A DNA stretch of 64,000 nucleotides from Tardibacter chloracetimidivorans (GCF_001890385.1 NZ_CP018221.1:1289501-1353500); one strand, 5' to 3'. Shown: positions 37,978 to 47,513, counted from the stretch's first letter. Numbers and translations: made by a program. The notes: generated from the letters alone by a model not told the origin.

Positions 37978-39534
37978 GGGAATGCTCCTGCGCCGGCGCG
38001 GCCGCAAGGCCATGAGAACAAGCATCAGACCGAAGGCCGCGCTCGTCCACTCCCCTGCCCGCGCGAACAATGTGGGCGGGTCTGGAAGCGGCATCTGCGC
38101 GTCGATCACGCCGGCCGTCCGGTGGGGCAACGACGCTCTCACCCTTCCTTGCGGATCGATCACGGCCGAGATGCCGGTGGGTGTCGCGCGGGCGACCGGC
38201 AACCCTTCCTCAATCGCCCTGAGGCGCGCCTGCGTTAGATGCTGGGGCGGCCCCCAGCTTCCGAACCAGGCGTCGTTCGAGGCGTTGAAGAGAAAGTCGG
38301 GGCGGTGACGCGGGTCGACCACCCGGCCGGGAAAGATGATTTCATAGCAGATCTGGATTCCGGCCGATCCGAACCCCGGCAGGGCAAGCGAGCGCGGCCC
38401 CGGTCCAGCGAGAAAATCGAGATCGCCGGGAGCCAGCCGCGACAGCCCGATGGCCGAAAGCAGCGGCCGCATCGGCAGATATTCGCCATAGGGGACCAGA
38501 TGCGCCTTGTCATAGCGCGCCACCAGGCGGCCGCCCGCGTCCATCACGAACAGCGAATTGCGGGCCGCCTCCACCTCGCCCTTGTCGTCCCAGACCAGCG
38601 AGATTCCGCCCGTCAGCAGCAGGTCGCGCGGGCCGAGCAGTCGCGCAAGCCGCGCCCGGGCGGCGGGCTCTTCCTCCAGATAGGCGCGCACCGATGCTTC
38701 CGGCCACATCAGCAGCCGGGGCGAGCCATCAGGCGCGCCTGACAGTTCGGCAAAGCGGCGGGCGATCGCTTCACCGCTCGCCTCGTCCCATTTCTCCTCC
38801 TGCCCGATATTGGGCTGGACGATCCGCACCCGCGCCCCCTCCGGCGCGGCGGGCGTCGACATCACCCACAGACCGGCCAGACCGATCAGCATCAGCACGA
38901 CCGCGACGCCGCCAGCGCCACGCCAGTTCCGGTTCGCCAGCAGCATCGGCAGACCCGCAGCCAATATCGCCAGACCGGAAAGCCCCAGCGCGCCGATCCA
39001 GCGCGCGGATTGCGCGACGGGCAACAGCGGCGTCCAGACCGCGCCCAGCGGGTTCCACGCAAAACCGGTGAAAAGATAGCCCCTCAGCCATTCCGTCAGC
39101 ATCCAGGCGGCGGCGAACAACAGCGTGAAGCGAAATACATCGCCGCGGCCGAACCGCCAGGCCAGCCCCGTTGCCACGGCCGGATAGATGGCGAGAAACA
39201 GCGACAGCAGCAGCACCGCCACCCAGCCGAGCCAAACCGGCATCGCCGCCTGATAGGTAAAGGATGTCGCGATCCAGTTCAGCCCAAGCGTGAAATGCCC
39301 GAGGCCGAACCACCAGCCGAGCGCGAGCGCGCCCCACCGACTTTGCGCAGCGTGCGCCATCATCATGAACAGCGCAATGACCGCCAGCGTCAGCGGCCAC
39401 AGGTTCAGCGGCTGGAACCCTGTCGCCGAGACAAGGCCAAGCGCCAGCGCCACCGCACGGCCGCGCCAGCCATCAAGGGAAGGGAGAGGCAAGCTGCCGA
39501 TGATCACATCCGCGTGATGCAGTGAAGGCCGCAT
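37972..39534 (-). CDS. lnt: apolipoprotein N-acyltransferase
   Basis: A 520-residue inner-membrane enzyme that adds the third acyl chain to lipoproteins. Eight or so N-terminal helices precede a nitrilase-like periplasmic domain. The catalytic triad is in WPEASVRAYLE (Glu), DKAHLVPYGEYLP (Lys) and AGIQICYEIIFPGRV (Cys). A final membrane helix ends the protein. No strong Shine-Dalgarno is visible at 39534, and a start a few codons later is possible. It is in the conserved corC-lnt-metK order, separated from corC by a dienelactone hydrolase gene. Confidence 0.93.
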   Translation of the reverse strand: MRPSLHHADVIIGSLPLPSLDGWRGRAVALALGLVSATGFQPLNLWPLTLAVIALFMMMAHAAQSRWGALALGWWFGLGHFTLGLNWIATSFTYQAAMPVWLGWVAVLLLSLFLAIYPAVATGLAWRFGRGDVFRFTLLFAAAWMLTEWLRGYLFTGFAWNPLGAVWTPLLPVAQSARWIGALGLSGLAILAAGLPMLLANRNWRGAGGVAVVLMLIGLAGLWVMSTPAAPEGARVRIVQPNIGQEEKWDEASGEAIARRFAELSGAPDGSPRLLMWPEASVRAYLEEEPAARARLARLLGPRDLLLTGGISLVWDDKGEVEAARNSLFVMDAGGRLVARYDKAHLVPYGEYLPMRPLLSAIGLSRLAPGDLDFLAGPGPRSLALPGFGSAGIQICYEIIFPGRVVDPRHRPDFLFNASNDAWFGSWGPPQHLTQARLRAIEEGLPVARATPTGISAVIDPQGRVRASLPHRTAGVIDAQMPLPDPPTLFARAGEWTSAAFGLMLVLMALRPRRRRSIPT

Positions 39535-39557
39535 GGTGTAAAGCGACAGCGCCCGCT

Positions 39558-40277
39558 TCAGGCAAAGACCTCGTCGAAAAAGGCGCGCATTTCGGTCCAG
39601 GAGCGGCGGTGCGCCCCCGCATCATATCGGGCGACCTCCGGCCTGCCGAGCCTCGCGGCGTTCTTGTTGGTGAAGCTGTGCACCACACCGCCATAAAGAT
39701 GCATCCGCCAGTCCACTCCGCCGTCGCGCATCTCACGTTCAAAGTCGGCACGCTGCTCGGGAGGAATACCGGGATCGTCCGCGCCCAGGCAGACCAGCAC
39801 CTTGCCCTTGATGTTTCTGGCGTCCTGCGGCCGGGCGGTCGCAAGGCCGCTGTGAAAGCCGACGACGCCGCGCACATCCGCGCCGCTTCGCGCCAGTTCC
39901 AGCGCCACGGTGCCGCCGAAGCAGAATCCGATCGCTCCGATCCTGCCGGAGTCCACTTCCGCTCGCGCGCGCAGTGCCTTGAGGCCACCCTCGGCGCGCG
40001 CGCGCGTGCGAAGCGGATCTTTCTGCATCGGCTCCAGCAGGCCCATGACCGTAGCGAGATCGTCATAAAGCTTCGCCTCGCCGTGCAGGTCGCAGGCGAG
40101 CGCCGCATAGCCAAGTTCCGCCAGCCGCTCGGCATGGGTCTTTGCGTTCTCGCCCAGACCAAAGGCCTCGGGGAATACCAGCACGCCCGGACGGGGACCC
40201 GCTTTGTCTTCATCGAGATAAAGAAGGCTCTCCATCGCGAGACCGTCGGCTTCATAGCTGATGGTTTCGACTTTCAT
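39558..40277 (-). CDS. dienelactone hydrolase family protein
   Basis: A 239-residue alpha/beta-hydrolase. The nucleophile is Cys in GAIGFCFGGTVALELA (near residue 127), as in true dienelactone hydrolases. The acid is Asp in CLGADDPGIPPEQRA and the His is in YGGVVHSFTNKNA. These enzymes open lactone rings in aromatic degradation, but many relatives have other ester substrates. It interrupts the usual corC-lnt order. The ATG follows GGAGAGCAGG. Confidence 0.9.
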   Translation of the reverse strand: MKVETISYEADGLAMESLLYLDEDKAGPRPGVLVFPEAFGLGENAKTHAERLAELGYAALACDLHGEAKLYDDLATVMGLLEPMQKDPLRTRARAEGGLKALRARAEVDSGRIGAIGFCFGGTVALELARSGADVRGVVGFHSGLATARPQDARNIKGKVLVCLGADDPGIPPEQRADFEREMRDGGVDWRMHLYGGVVHSFTNKNAARLGRPEVARYDAGAHRRSWTEMRAFFDEVFA

Positions 40278-40315
40278 GGCCTGCTCTCCTGATTGGTTGG
40301 AATCCGGCTCGGGAT

Positions 40316-41209
40316 TCAGGCTTCGACTTCCGACGCCGCCACCGGCGGATGGAGGCGAAGCCGCTCGATGTGCCGGCTGTCGCCCTTGATCACTTCAAGC
40401 TGCCAACCGGTCGGATGCTCGACGATCTCGCCGACCACCGGCACGCGACCGGCGAGAAGGAAGGTCAATCCGCCCAGCGTGTCGACCTCGCCTTCCTCGT
40501 CCACCAGCCGCGCGTCCACCTGCTCGGCAACATCTTCCAGCGAAGCGCGTGCATCGGCCTCGAACAGCCCGCCGTCCATCGGCTGGATGGTGCCGGCCAC
40601 CGCCTCGTCATGCTCGTCCTCGATGTCGCCGACGATCTCCTCGACCAGATCCTCGATCGTCACGATTCCGTCGGTGCCGCCATATTCGTCGACGACGATC
40701 GCCAGATGCGTCCGCTCCGCCCGCATGCGGGCCAGAAGATCGAGCACTCCCATGGATTCCGGCACGAAGATCACCGGCCGCATCAGCGATTCAACCGTGG
40801 GGTCCGGGCCGTGCGCCGGATCGGCGAGGTGCGCGTAGACATCGCGGACGTGGATCATGCCCTGCACTTCGTCCAACGAACCGGTGAACACCGGGATACG
40901 GCTGTGGCCTGCCTCACGGAACAGCGCCACCAGATCGGCAAAGCTTCCCGCGTCGTCAAAGGCGATGATGTCGGATCGCGGCACGGCGACGTCGATCACC
41001 CGTCTTTCGCCGAAATGCAGCAGGTTCTTCAGCATCTGACGCTCGACGAGGCTCAGGTCGCCCTGGCCGCCGCCGTTCTCGTCATGCTCCTCTATCGCTT
41101 CCTCGATCTGGTCGCGAAGCGTGATTTCGTGATCGTTTCCAAGCAACAGTGCACGCAGGCCCTGCCAAAATCGGCCGCCCGCGTCGCTAGATCGACTTTC
41201 TTCAGACAT
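40316..41209 (-). CDS. corC: CorC/HlyC family CBS-domain protein
   Basis: A 297-residue cytoplasmic protein of the CorC/HlyC hemolysin-related group. Two CBS domains (VPRSDIIAFDDAGSFADLVA; LMRPVIFVPESMGVLDLLAR) precede the transporter-associated CorC_HlyC domain (DGGLFEADARASLEDVAEQV). There is no DUF21 membrane part, so it is the soluble form. Members support Mg2+/Co2+ efflux or lipoprotein maturation. It is part of the ybeY-corC-lnt cluster. Confidence 0.92.
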   Translation of the reverse strand: MSEESRSSDAGGRFWQGLRALLLGNDHEITLRDQIEEAIEEHDENGGGQGDLSLVERQMLKNLLHFGERRVIDVAVPRSDIIAFDDAGSFADLVALFREAGHSRIPVFTGSLDEVQGMIHVRDVYAHLADPAHGPDPTVESLMRPVIFVPESMGVLDLLARMRAERTHLAIVVDEYGGTDGIVTIEDLVEEIVGDIEDEHDEAVAGTIQPMDGGLFEADARASLEDVAEQVDARLVDEEGEVDTLGGLTFLLAGRVPVVGEIVEHPTGWQLEVIKGDSRHIERLRLHPPVAASEVEA

Positions 41210-41217
41210 TTCGAGGA

Positions 41218-41730
41218 TCAGGCCTCCGTCACCTGATATGGGTCGGGAATGCCGAGATCGGCAAGCGCGGCGCGTTCAATCGCCTCCATCGCTTCTGCTT
41301 CCACTTCCCCCAGTTCATGATCATAGCCTAGCAGGTGGAGTACGCCATGCACAATCAGGTGAACGGCGTGACGTTCCACCGATACGTTCTTTTCAGCCGC
41401 CTCGCGCGTGACCACGCCCAGCGCCAGCACGATGTCGCCCAGCAATTCCTCGCCGTCGTCGGTCAGGCTCAACGCCTCGATCTGATCCGGCTCGAACAGC
41501 GGGAATGAAAGGACGTTGGTCGGCTTGTCCTTTTGCCGATAGGCGTGGTTCAGCTTGCGCACCTCGGCGTCGTCGGTCAGCCGGATCGATATTTCCGCAT
41601 CGAACGGCGCTTCGATCAGGCCGCCGAACGGCGTGTGCGACACCGCCGCATGAGCGGCGCCGATCGCAAGCACTTCCCAGTCCGGGTCGTCCGGCCAGCC
41701 GGGGCCGACGGATGTCGCAACTTCAAGCAT
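41218..41730 (-). CDS. ybeY: endoribonuclease/rRNA maturation factor YbeY
   Basis: A 170-residue metal-dependent endoribonuclease needed for 16S rRNA 3'-end processing and 70S quality control. The zinc site HLIVHGVLHLLGYDHELGEV carries the three conserved His. The ATG at 41730 sits six bases after GAGG and overlaps the phoH stop; an ATG at 41742 is an alternative. It is coupled to phoH, as in most proteobacteria. Confidence 0.94.
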   Translation of the reverse strand: MLEVATSVGPGWPDDPDWEVLAIGAAHAAVSHTPFGGLIEAPFDAEISIRLTDDAEVRKLNHAYRQKDKPTNVLSFPLFEPDQIEALSLTDDGEELLGDIVLALGVVTREAAEKNVSVERHAVHLIVHGVLHLLGYDHELGEVEAEAMEAIERAALADLGIPDPYQVTEA

Positions 41731-42718
41731 CCGGTCCCTCATAGGCTTCCACGATACGGCCGACGATCGGATGGCGCACCACATCGGCCGCGTTGAAGCG
41801 CACGGTCGCGATTCCGTCTATGCCCTCCAGCTTGGCGACGGCGTCGGCAAGGCCGGATTTGCCCGGCTCCGGCAGGTCCACCTGCTTCGGATCGCCGCAC
41901 ACGACCATGCGGCTTCGCATGCCGAAGCGGGTGAGGAACATCTTCATCTGCGCCGGGGTCGTGTTCTGCGCCTCGTCCAGAATCACGAACGCATCGGAGA
42001 GCGTGCGGCCGCGCATGAAGGCCAAAGGCGCAATCTCTATCTCGCCGCTTGCGATCCGCCGTTCGACCTGCTCGGTCGGCAACATGTCGTAAAGCGCGTC
42101 GTAGAGCGGCCGCAGATAGGGATCGACCTTTTCCTTCATGTCGCCGGGCAGGAAGCCCAGCCGTTCGCCGGCTTCCACCGCCGGGCGCGACAGGATCAGT
42201 CGGTCGACCGATCCGGCGACAAGCTGGCTCACCGCCTGCGCCACCGCCAGATAGGTCTTGCCCGTTCCCGCTGGGCCAAGCGCGAAGATGATGTCGTCGC
42301 TCGCCAGCGATTCCATGTAGCGGATCTGCGTGCCGGAGCGGGGCACGATGGTCTTGCGGCGGGTGCGGATCATGATCGGCGGGGCTTCGCCGGCCGCCGC
42401 CTTCACCACGCCTTCCAGCGACGGATCGGCCGACATTGCGACCGCGCCTTCGACATCGCCCTCGTCGATCGGCTGGCCATGGGTCAGGCGATTGTAAAGC
42501 CCGGTCAGCACATCCCTGGCGCGGGCGGCCTGTTCAGCCTCGCCCTCGATCTGGACGCGGTTGCCGCGCGCCGAAATATAAACGCCCAGCCGGTTTTCCA
42601 GCGCTACCAGATTCTGGTCATATTCGCCGAACAGCTTTCCCAGCAATTGCGGCCTGTCGAACAATATCTCCAGCCGCGCGCGTTCTCCGGTTTTCGCCTT
42701 CTCGGGTTTTCTCGACAC
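41723..42718 (-). CDS. phoH: PhoH family ATPase
   Basis: A 331-residue PhoH-like ATPase with an N-terminal KH-type extension (about residues 1-115). Walker A is GPAGTGKTYLAVAQ and Walker B is AFVILDEAQNTTPAQMKMF. It works with YbeY in RNA metabolism. The gene shares its first base with the last base of the miaB stop, and its 3' end overlaps ybeY. Confidence 0.95.
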   Translation of the reverse strand: MSRKPEKAKTGERARLEILFDRPQLLGKLFGEYDQNLVALENRLGVYISARGNRVQIEGEAEQAARARDVLTGLYNRLTHGQPIDEGDVEGAVAMSADPSLEGVVKAAAGEAPPIMIRTRRKTIVPRSGTQIRYMESLASDDIIFALGPAGTGKTYLAVAQAVSQLVAGSVDRLILSRPAVEAGERLGFLPGDMKEKVDPYLRPLYDALYDMLPTEQVERRIASGEIEIAPLAFMRGRTLSDAFVILDEAQNTTPAQMKMFLTRFGMRSRMVVCGDPKQVDLPEPGKSGLADAVAKLEGIDGIATVRFNAADVVRHPIVGRIVEAYEGPDA

Positions 42719-44052
42719 TAGGCCGCTACTTTCGCTGGGAGGATGCCGGCCAGACTGTTCGGACCGGCGGAAACGATGTCGACGGTGACGAGATCGCCGA
42801 TGGCGGCGCCCGCCACCTCGACGTGCACGGACTGAAGCCAGGGGGATTTTCCGACGAGCTGGCCCGTGCGCCTCCCGGGCCGTTCCAGCAGAACGTCCAC
42901 ACGCTTTCCGACGGTTGTCTCGTTGAAGGCGCGCTGCTGGTCGCCGAGCAGCGCCTGCAGGCGCGCCAGCCGGTCTTCCATGACTTCGGCCGCGACCCGT
43001 CCCGTCATGTCGGCGGCCGGAGTGCCGGGACGCGGCGAGTATTTGAAGGAATAGGCCTGGGCGTAGTTCACCGCCCGCACGATCTCCAGCGTGTCGAGGA
43101 ACTCCGCTTCCGTCTCCCCCGGAAAGCCGACGATGAAATCGCCCGAAATGGCGATGTCCGGCCGCGCCGCCCGTACCCGCTCGATGATGCGCAGATAGCT
43201 TTCCCGGCTGTGGCTGCGGTTCATAGCCTTCAGCACGCGATCATTCCCCGACTGAACCGGCAGGTGCAGATAGGGCATCAGCTTTTCGACCTCGGCATGG
43301 GCGCGGATCAGCCCCTCCGTCATGTCGTTGGGATGGGAGGTGGTGTAGCGGATGCGCTTCACGCCCGGCAACGCGTCGAGCGCGCGGACAAGCGCGTCCA
43401 GCCCGACATCCGCGCCCTTGTCGTCGCTGCCCGTCCAGGCGTTCACATTCTGGCCCAGCAGCGTGATCTCGCGCGCGCCGCCGTCCACAAGCGCCCGCGC
43501 CTCGTCCATAACGGCCGCAAAGCTGCGCGAAAGCTCGGCCCCGCGCGTATAGGGCACCACGCAATAGGTGCAGAACTTGTCGCAGCCTTCCTGCACGGTG
43601 AGAAAGGCAGACGCACCCTGGCGGCTACGTTTCGGAAGCGCATCGAACTTCGAGACCGGCGGCATGTCGGTATCTATCGCGCGGCGTTCACCTGCCTGGC
43701 GGATCAGTTCCGGCAGGCGGTGATAAGCCTGCGGTCCGACGACGACATCGACCGAGGGCGCACGCCGGACGATTTCCTCGCCCTCCGCCTGGGCGACGCA
43801 CCCGGCGACCACCACCCGGCTTCCGGCGTTGTTCTTCTTCAGACGTCCGATTTCGGAATAGACCTTTTCGGCCGCCTTTTCACGAATATGACAGGTGTTC
43901 AGGACCACGAGATCGGCCGATTCGGCATCGGTCGCGGCCGCCATGCCTTCTGCGGCAAGCAGTTCCGCCATGCGCTCGCTGTCATAGACGTTCATCTGAC
44001 AGCCGAAGGATTTGACGAAATAGTTCTTCGGTTTTTTTGGGGATTCGGTCAT
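42718..44052 (-). CDS. miaB: tRNA-2-methylthio-N6-isopentenyladenosine synthase MiaB
   Basis: A 444-residue radical-SAM methylthiotransferase for A37 of tRNAs. The N-terminal UPF0004 domain has the three cluster cysteines ([31 protein letters not shown]). The radical-SAM motif is [17 protein letters not shown] (CxxxCxxC), and a TRAM domain ([20 protein letters not shown]) ends the protein. It is in the fur-miaB-phoH-ybeY-corC order. Confidence 0.96.
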   Translation of the reverse strand: MTESPKKPKNYFVKSFGCQMNVYDSERMAELLAAEGMAAATDAESADLVVLNTCHIREKAAEKVYSEIGRLKKNNAGSRVVVAGCVAQAEGEEIVRRAPSVDVVVGPQAYHRLPELIRQAGERRAIDTDMPPVSKFDALPKRSRQGASAFLTVQEGCDKFCTYCVVPYTRGAELSRSFAAVMDEARALVDGGAREITLLGQNVNAWTGSDDKGADVGLDALVRALDALPGVKRIRYTTSHPNDMTEGLIRAHAEVEKLMPYLHLPVQSGNDRVLKAMNRSHSRESYLRIIERVRAARPDIAISGDFIVGFPGETEAEFLDTLEIVRAVNYAQAYSFKYSPRPGTPAADMTGRVAAEVMEDRLARLQALLGDQQRAFNETTVGKRVDVLLERPGRRTGQLVGKSPWLQSVHVEVAGAAIGDLVTVDIVSAGPNSLAGILPAKVAA

Positions 44053-44099
44053 GCGGCGGGGGCTATAGCCTGCACCGGGGAATTATGACAGAGCGCGGA

Positions 44100-44522
44100 T
44101 CAGCGCTCGCGCGAAAGCGCAACGCCATAAAGCTCCATCCTGTGGTCCACCAGCCGGAAGCCAAGCTTTTCGGCGATCTTGCGCTGAAGTTCTTCCAGAT
44201 CGGGATCGACAAACTCGATCACCTTGCCCGATTCGACATCGATCAGATGATCGTGATGCGTGTCATGCGCGGCTTCATAGCGCGAGCGCCCATCGCCGAA
44301 ATCGTGCCGCTCCAGAATGCCGGCTTCCTCGAACAACCGCACCGTACGATAGACCGTTGCGATTGAAATGCCCGGATCGACCGCCACCGCGCGGGCGTGC
44401 AGCGCCTCCACATCGGGATGGTCCGAAGCGTCGCTCAGCACGCGCGCGATGACGCGCCGCTGTTCGGTTACCCTCAGGCCCTTCTCGTGACAAAGGGTCT
44501 CAATATCGATCGCTTGAGCCAT
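44100..44522 (-). CDS. fur: Fur family iron-responsive regulator
   Basis: A 140-residue Fur protein. The winged helix (residues 1-85; EQRRVIARVLSDASDHPDVE) is followed by the metal/dimerisation part with HDTHHDHLIDVESGKVIEF. No C-terminal CxxC pairs are present, so the structural zinc site typical of E. coli Fur is missing; this is common in alphaproteobacteria, where some Fur proteins respond to manganese (Mur). The only Cys is near residue 11. It lies upstream of miaB. Confidence 0.92.
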   Translation of the reverse strand: MAQAIDIETLCHEKGLRVTEQRRVIARVLSDASDHPDVEALHARAVAVDPGISIATVYRTVRLFEEAGILERHDFGDGRSRYEAAHDTHHDHLIDVESGKVIEFVDPDLEELQRKIAEKLGFRLVDHRMELYGVALSRER

Positions 44523-44601
44523 GCGCGAAGCTTAGGACCAGCCGACACAAAGGGCAAGTCGCCGCGGCCATATTTCAGGCTGCAGCGACCCCCAAGGCCG
44601 T

Positions 44602-45009
44602 TTATTTACCCTTGGTACGCTTCGTACCCAGGCCGATCTTCATCGCCAGGGAACGGCGCTGCTGCGCATAGTTGGGTGCAACCATCGGATAATCAGCGGC
44701 AAGTCCCCATTTGGCGCGATATTGATCCGGCGTCATGCTATAGTGCGTCATCAAGTGACGCTTCAGCATCTTCAGCTTCTTCCCGTCTTCAAGGCAGACA
44801 ATATAGTCAGGCTTGACAGATGAACGGATCGAAACAGCCGGCTGCGGCTTCTCGTCCAAAGGCTTCTGAGCTGCTCCCGCACCAGCAAGCGCACCATGCA
44901 CATTCTGGATCAGCGTCGGGAGATCGTTTACGGCAACAGTGTTGTTGCTGACATGGGCCGATACGATGTCGGCGGTTAAGGTGATCAACGTCTCGTTATT
45001 GTTTTCCAT
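44602..45009 (-). CDS. MucR/Ros family transcriptional regulator
   Basis: A 135-residue zinc-finger regulator. The DNA-binding part IVCLEDGKKLKMLKRHLMTH contains the Cys-Asp-His-His metal ligands of the Ros/MucR family, with MTPDQYRAKWGLAADYPMVA after it. MucR proteins bind AT-rich sites and repress exopolysaccharide, motility and cell-cycle genes as H-NS-like proteins. The ATG at 45009 follows GGAG with a 7-base spacer. Confidence 0.94.
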   Translation of the reverse strand: MENNNETLITLTADIVSAHVSNNTVAVNDLPTLIQNVHGALAGAGAAQKPLDEKPQPAVSIRSSVKPDYIVCLEDGKKLKMLKRHLMTHYSMTPDQYRAKWGLAADYPMVAPNYAQQRRSLAMKIGLGTKRTKGK

Positions 45010-45086
45010 TACATGGCTCCGGCTTTTTGTTGGCGAACCTCTTGGCCACCGCCCTATTAACATTGACCGGCCGCAATACAAGTATC

Positions 45087-45566
45087 TTATCGAAGGGAAT
45101 CATTAACCAAGTCGAGCACCATTGTTGTTGCGTCCCGCAATACAGCGTCTTTTCCCCTGTAATATCCGCTCCTGCGGCCAACCGGACGAAATCCTGCCGA
45201 CTCATAGAGCATCACCGCATTTTCGTTGTCCGACCTGACTTCCAAATATATCCGCCGAACATTCCGGCGGCGGCACTCGACGATCACTTTATCCAGAAGC
45301 GCACGTCCATAGCCCCTGCCCCGCATTTTTTGGGGAACCGCAATCAACATCAGCTCGGCTTCGTCCAGTACCGACCGGGCTACGGCAAAGCCGCAGATCC
45401 GCTCTTCCACCTCAAGCACGAGCATCCAGTTACCCGGCCCCAGCAGAAGGGCCGATAACTGGGTTTCAGACCAGGCTTCGCCGTATAGCGGATCGAACGC
45501 ATCTTCCATCACCGGCATGACGGCCGACACATCGTGCCAGTCGGCGATGCGGATCACATGGTTCAT
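45087..45566 (-). CDS. rimI: ribosomal protein S18-alanine N-acetyltransferase RimI
   Basis: A 159-residue GNAT acetyltransferase. QKMRGRGYGRALLDKVIVEC binds acetyl-CoA, and the segment ERICGFAVARSVLDEAELML plus RRIYLEVRSDNENAVMLYES are the RimI pattern. Its position directly after tsaB with an ATGA overlap supports the RimI assignment, as the two genes are commonly paired. Confidence 0.88.
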   Translation of the reverse strand: MNHVIRIADWHDVSAVMPVMEDAFDPLYGEAWSETQLSALLLGPGNWMLVLEVEERICGFAVARSVLDEAELMLIAVPQKMRGRGYGRALLDKVIVECRRRNVRRIYLEVRSDNENAVMLYESAGFRPVGRRSGYYRGKDAVLRDATTMVLDLVNDSLR

Positions 45567-46180
45567 CCCGCCGACGGCCTCGCATCGGGGAGGCGACCAT
45601 AAATCGGGACCGGCGGCAGGCTACGGTCTGCTTCCGCCAGGAGCCGCACGTCCGCGGCGCGCGGAGCCGACATGCCCGTTCGCCCCGCCCAGCCCGCGGC
45701 CGCCAGAGCGGGTGCCCCGGACCCCAAAGCGAGCGGGATGTCCTTGCACATTGCCGCAGCCTCCTCCGGAACCAGCGATTTGAGCGGCCCCAGAGCACCG
45801 AAGGGCGCGCGCTGGAAGCATTGCACGAAAAGTTGACCGTGTCCGCCCGCCATCACTACTGCAATAGCGTGTCCGTCATGGATGCTGAACCCTGACGCCG
45901 CAATCAGCGTCATCGCCGAATATCCGGAGACCGGCACCTGCCAGCCAAGCGCAAGCGCGCGCGCGGCGGCGATCCCGACACGAACGCCGGTGAAGCTGCC
46001 CGGCCCGCAATCCACCAGTATGCGGCCCGGCCTGCGTCCTTGCAGCAGATCGCCGATCATCGGGATCAGCCGCTCGGCATGTCCGCGCCCCACCATTTCG
46101 TGCCGCTCGTCGACAATGGTCGCGCCAACAATCAGCGCCGCCGAGCAAGCCGTCTCGGCGGTTTCGATAGCTAGCAGCAC
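45563..46180 (-). CDS. tsaB: tRNA threonylcarbamoyladenosine biosynthesis protein TsaB
   Basis: A 205-residue actin-like ATPase fold protein (YeaZ) that supports TsaD in making t6A37 of tRNAs. MLLAIETAETACSAALIVGA and LVDCGPGSFTGVRVGIAAAR are the family hallmarks. It overlaps rimI by four bases. The TsaD partner is elsewhere. Confidence 0.92.
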   Translation of the reverse strand: MLLAIETAETACSAALIVGATIVDERHEMVGRGHAERLIPMIGDLLQGRRPGRILVDCGPGSFTGVRVGIAAARALALGWQVPVSGYSAMTLIAASGFSIHDGHAIAVVMAGGHGQLFVQCFQRAPFGALGPLKSLVPEEAAAMCKDIPLALGSGAPALAAAGWAGRTGMSAPRAADVRLLAEADRSLPPVPIYGRLPDARPSAG

Positions 46181-46201
46181 GGGCGCTCCCGGATCAGTTC
46201 G

Positions 46202-46792
46202 TCAGATGATCTTGCAGGCGGCGTCGAAGCCGAGACGAGGCAGCCTGCCGAAGATGCTTTCCGGATCGCCATAGCCGAAGGTGGCGATGAAATTGGATTT
46301 GATCGACGTGCCGGCGAAGAATGTCTCATCGGCCCGGGCATTGTCGAAGCCCGACATAGGGCCGACGTCCAGGCCGATCGCGCGCGCCGCTACGATGAAA
46401 TAGGCGCCCTGCAGGCTGGAATTGCGAAAGGCGGTCGTCTCCAGCATCGCGCCGGAAAACCAGTGCTTGGCATCCGGATTGTGCGGGAAGACTTCCGGCA
46501 TCCTTTCAGGAAAATCCATGTCCATCCCGACAACCACCGCCGCAGGGGCCTTGCGGATTTTGGCGGCGTTGGCCTCGCTCGCGACGGACGCCAGCTTTTC
46601 CTTGGAGTCCTGGCTCAGACAAAACACAAATCGCGCCGGCTGCACATTGGCCGATGTCGGCCCCATCTTCAGCAGATCGTAGATCGCCTCGATCTGAACG
46701 CGGGTGACCGGCCTGTCGAGATAACCGTTATAGCTGCGCGCGCTGCGGAAGATCAGATCCAGATCATTGTCGCTCAATATCTCGGTCGCCAC
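46202..46792 (-). CDS. nitroreductase family protein (malonic semialdehyde reductase RutE-like)
   Basis: A 196-residue FMN-dependent oxidoreductase. The opening LDLIFRSARSYNGYLDRPVT and GPTSANVQPARFVFCLSQ are typical of the RutE/HadB subgroup, as are MSGFDNARADETFFAGTSIKs ordinary core and the C-terminal FGYGDPESIFGRLPR. In other bacteria RutE reduces malonic semialdehyde from uracil degradation, but the rest of the rut genes are not here. It is in its usual sphingomonad place between tsaB and the NifU-like gene. Confidence 0.85.
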   Translation of the reverse strand: MATEILSDNDLDLIFRSARSYNGYLDRPVTRVQIEAIYDLLKMGPTSANVQPARFVFCLSQDSKEKLASVASEANAAKIRKAPAAVVVGMDMDFPERMPEVFPHNPDAKHWFSGAMLETTAFRNSSLQGAYFIVAARAIGLDVGPMSGFDNARADETFFAGTSIKSNFIATFGYGDPESIFGRLPRLGFDAACKII

Positions 46793-46828
46793 TGCAATCC
46801 CCCTTTTCGATTCAACCCCGTCTGCGCG

Positions 46829-47410
46829 TCAAAGAGCGCGCACGTCCGTCACTTCGGGCACATAATGCTTGAGCAGTGTCTCAATGCCCTGTTTCAATGT
46901 CATTGCGGATGACGGACAGCCCGAACAAGCCCCCTGCATCTGCAGATAGACCACACCCTTGTCGAAGCCGCGGTAGACGATATCGCCGCCGTCGCGCGCC
47001 ACGGCGGGGCGAATGCGCGTCTCGATCAGGTCGTTGATCTGGGCGACGATATCGGCATCTTCCGGATTATCGGGCGGAAGGTCCGGCGCGATATCAATGG
47101 CGTCCGCGCCGCCGCCCTGAAACAGGGGCGCACCGCTTGCGAAATGATCGACCAGAATGCCGAGCGCCAGCGGCTTCAGCTCCTGCCAGTCGGCGCTGCC
47201 TTCGGCCTTCTTCACGGAAATGAAGTCCCGACCGTAGAAAACGCCGGTCACGTCGCCGAGCGAAAAGAGCGCGCTCGCCAGTGGAGACGCCTCGGCATCT
47301 TCCGGGCTGGTGAACTCGCGCGTCCCGCTGCCGAGCACTTCGCGGCCGGGCAGGAACTTCAGGGTCGCCGGGTTGGGCGTGCGTTCGGTTTCAATAAGCA
47401 TGGGCTGCAT
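46829..47410 (-). CDS. NifU/NfuA-type iron-sulfur scaffold or carrier protein
   Basis: A roughly 193-residue protein with an N-terminal Nfu_N domain (TERTPNPATLKFLPGREVLG) and a C-terminal NifU domain with the 4Fe-4S ligand pair in MQGACSGCPSSAMTLKQGIE. It delivers Fe-S clusters to target enzymes. An ATG three codons later (47401) is as plausible, since no clear Shine-Dalgarno is visible for either. Confidence 0.92.
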   Translation of the reverse strand: MQPMLIETERTPNPATLKFLPGREVLGSGTREFTSPEDAEASPLASALFSLGDVTGVFYGRDFISVKKAEGSADWQELKPLALGILVDHFASGAPLFQGGGADAIDIAPDLPPDNPEDADIVAQINDLIETRIRPAVARDGGDIVYRGFDKGVVYLQMQGACSGCPSSAMTLKQGIETLLKHYVPEVTDVRAL

Positions 47411-47513
47411 TTGGCGATAGATGGGGCCGGGATCAAGGGCTGCGCCTTGTCACCCACTCCTTCACATGGCGGGTGGCCGCCTCCGGACTGGCGGGAAACG
47501 GCCGGTGGAAAGG

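Noticed and set aside
42436-44088. A 550-residue frame on the opposite strand of miaB
   Set aside because: Antisense shadow with His/Arg-rich low-complexity translation and no motifs; miaB on the minus strand has full signatures.
47411-47513. Possible promoter or small RNA between hslU and the NifU-like gene
   Set aside because: No consensus promoter or hairpin is visible in these 103 bases.
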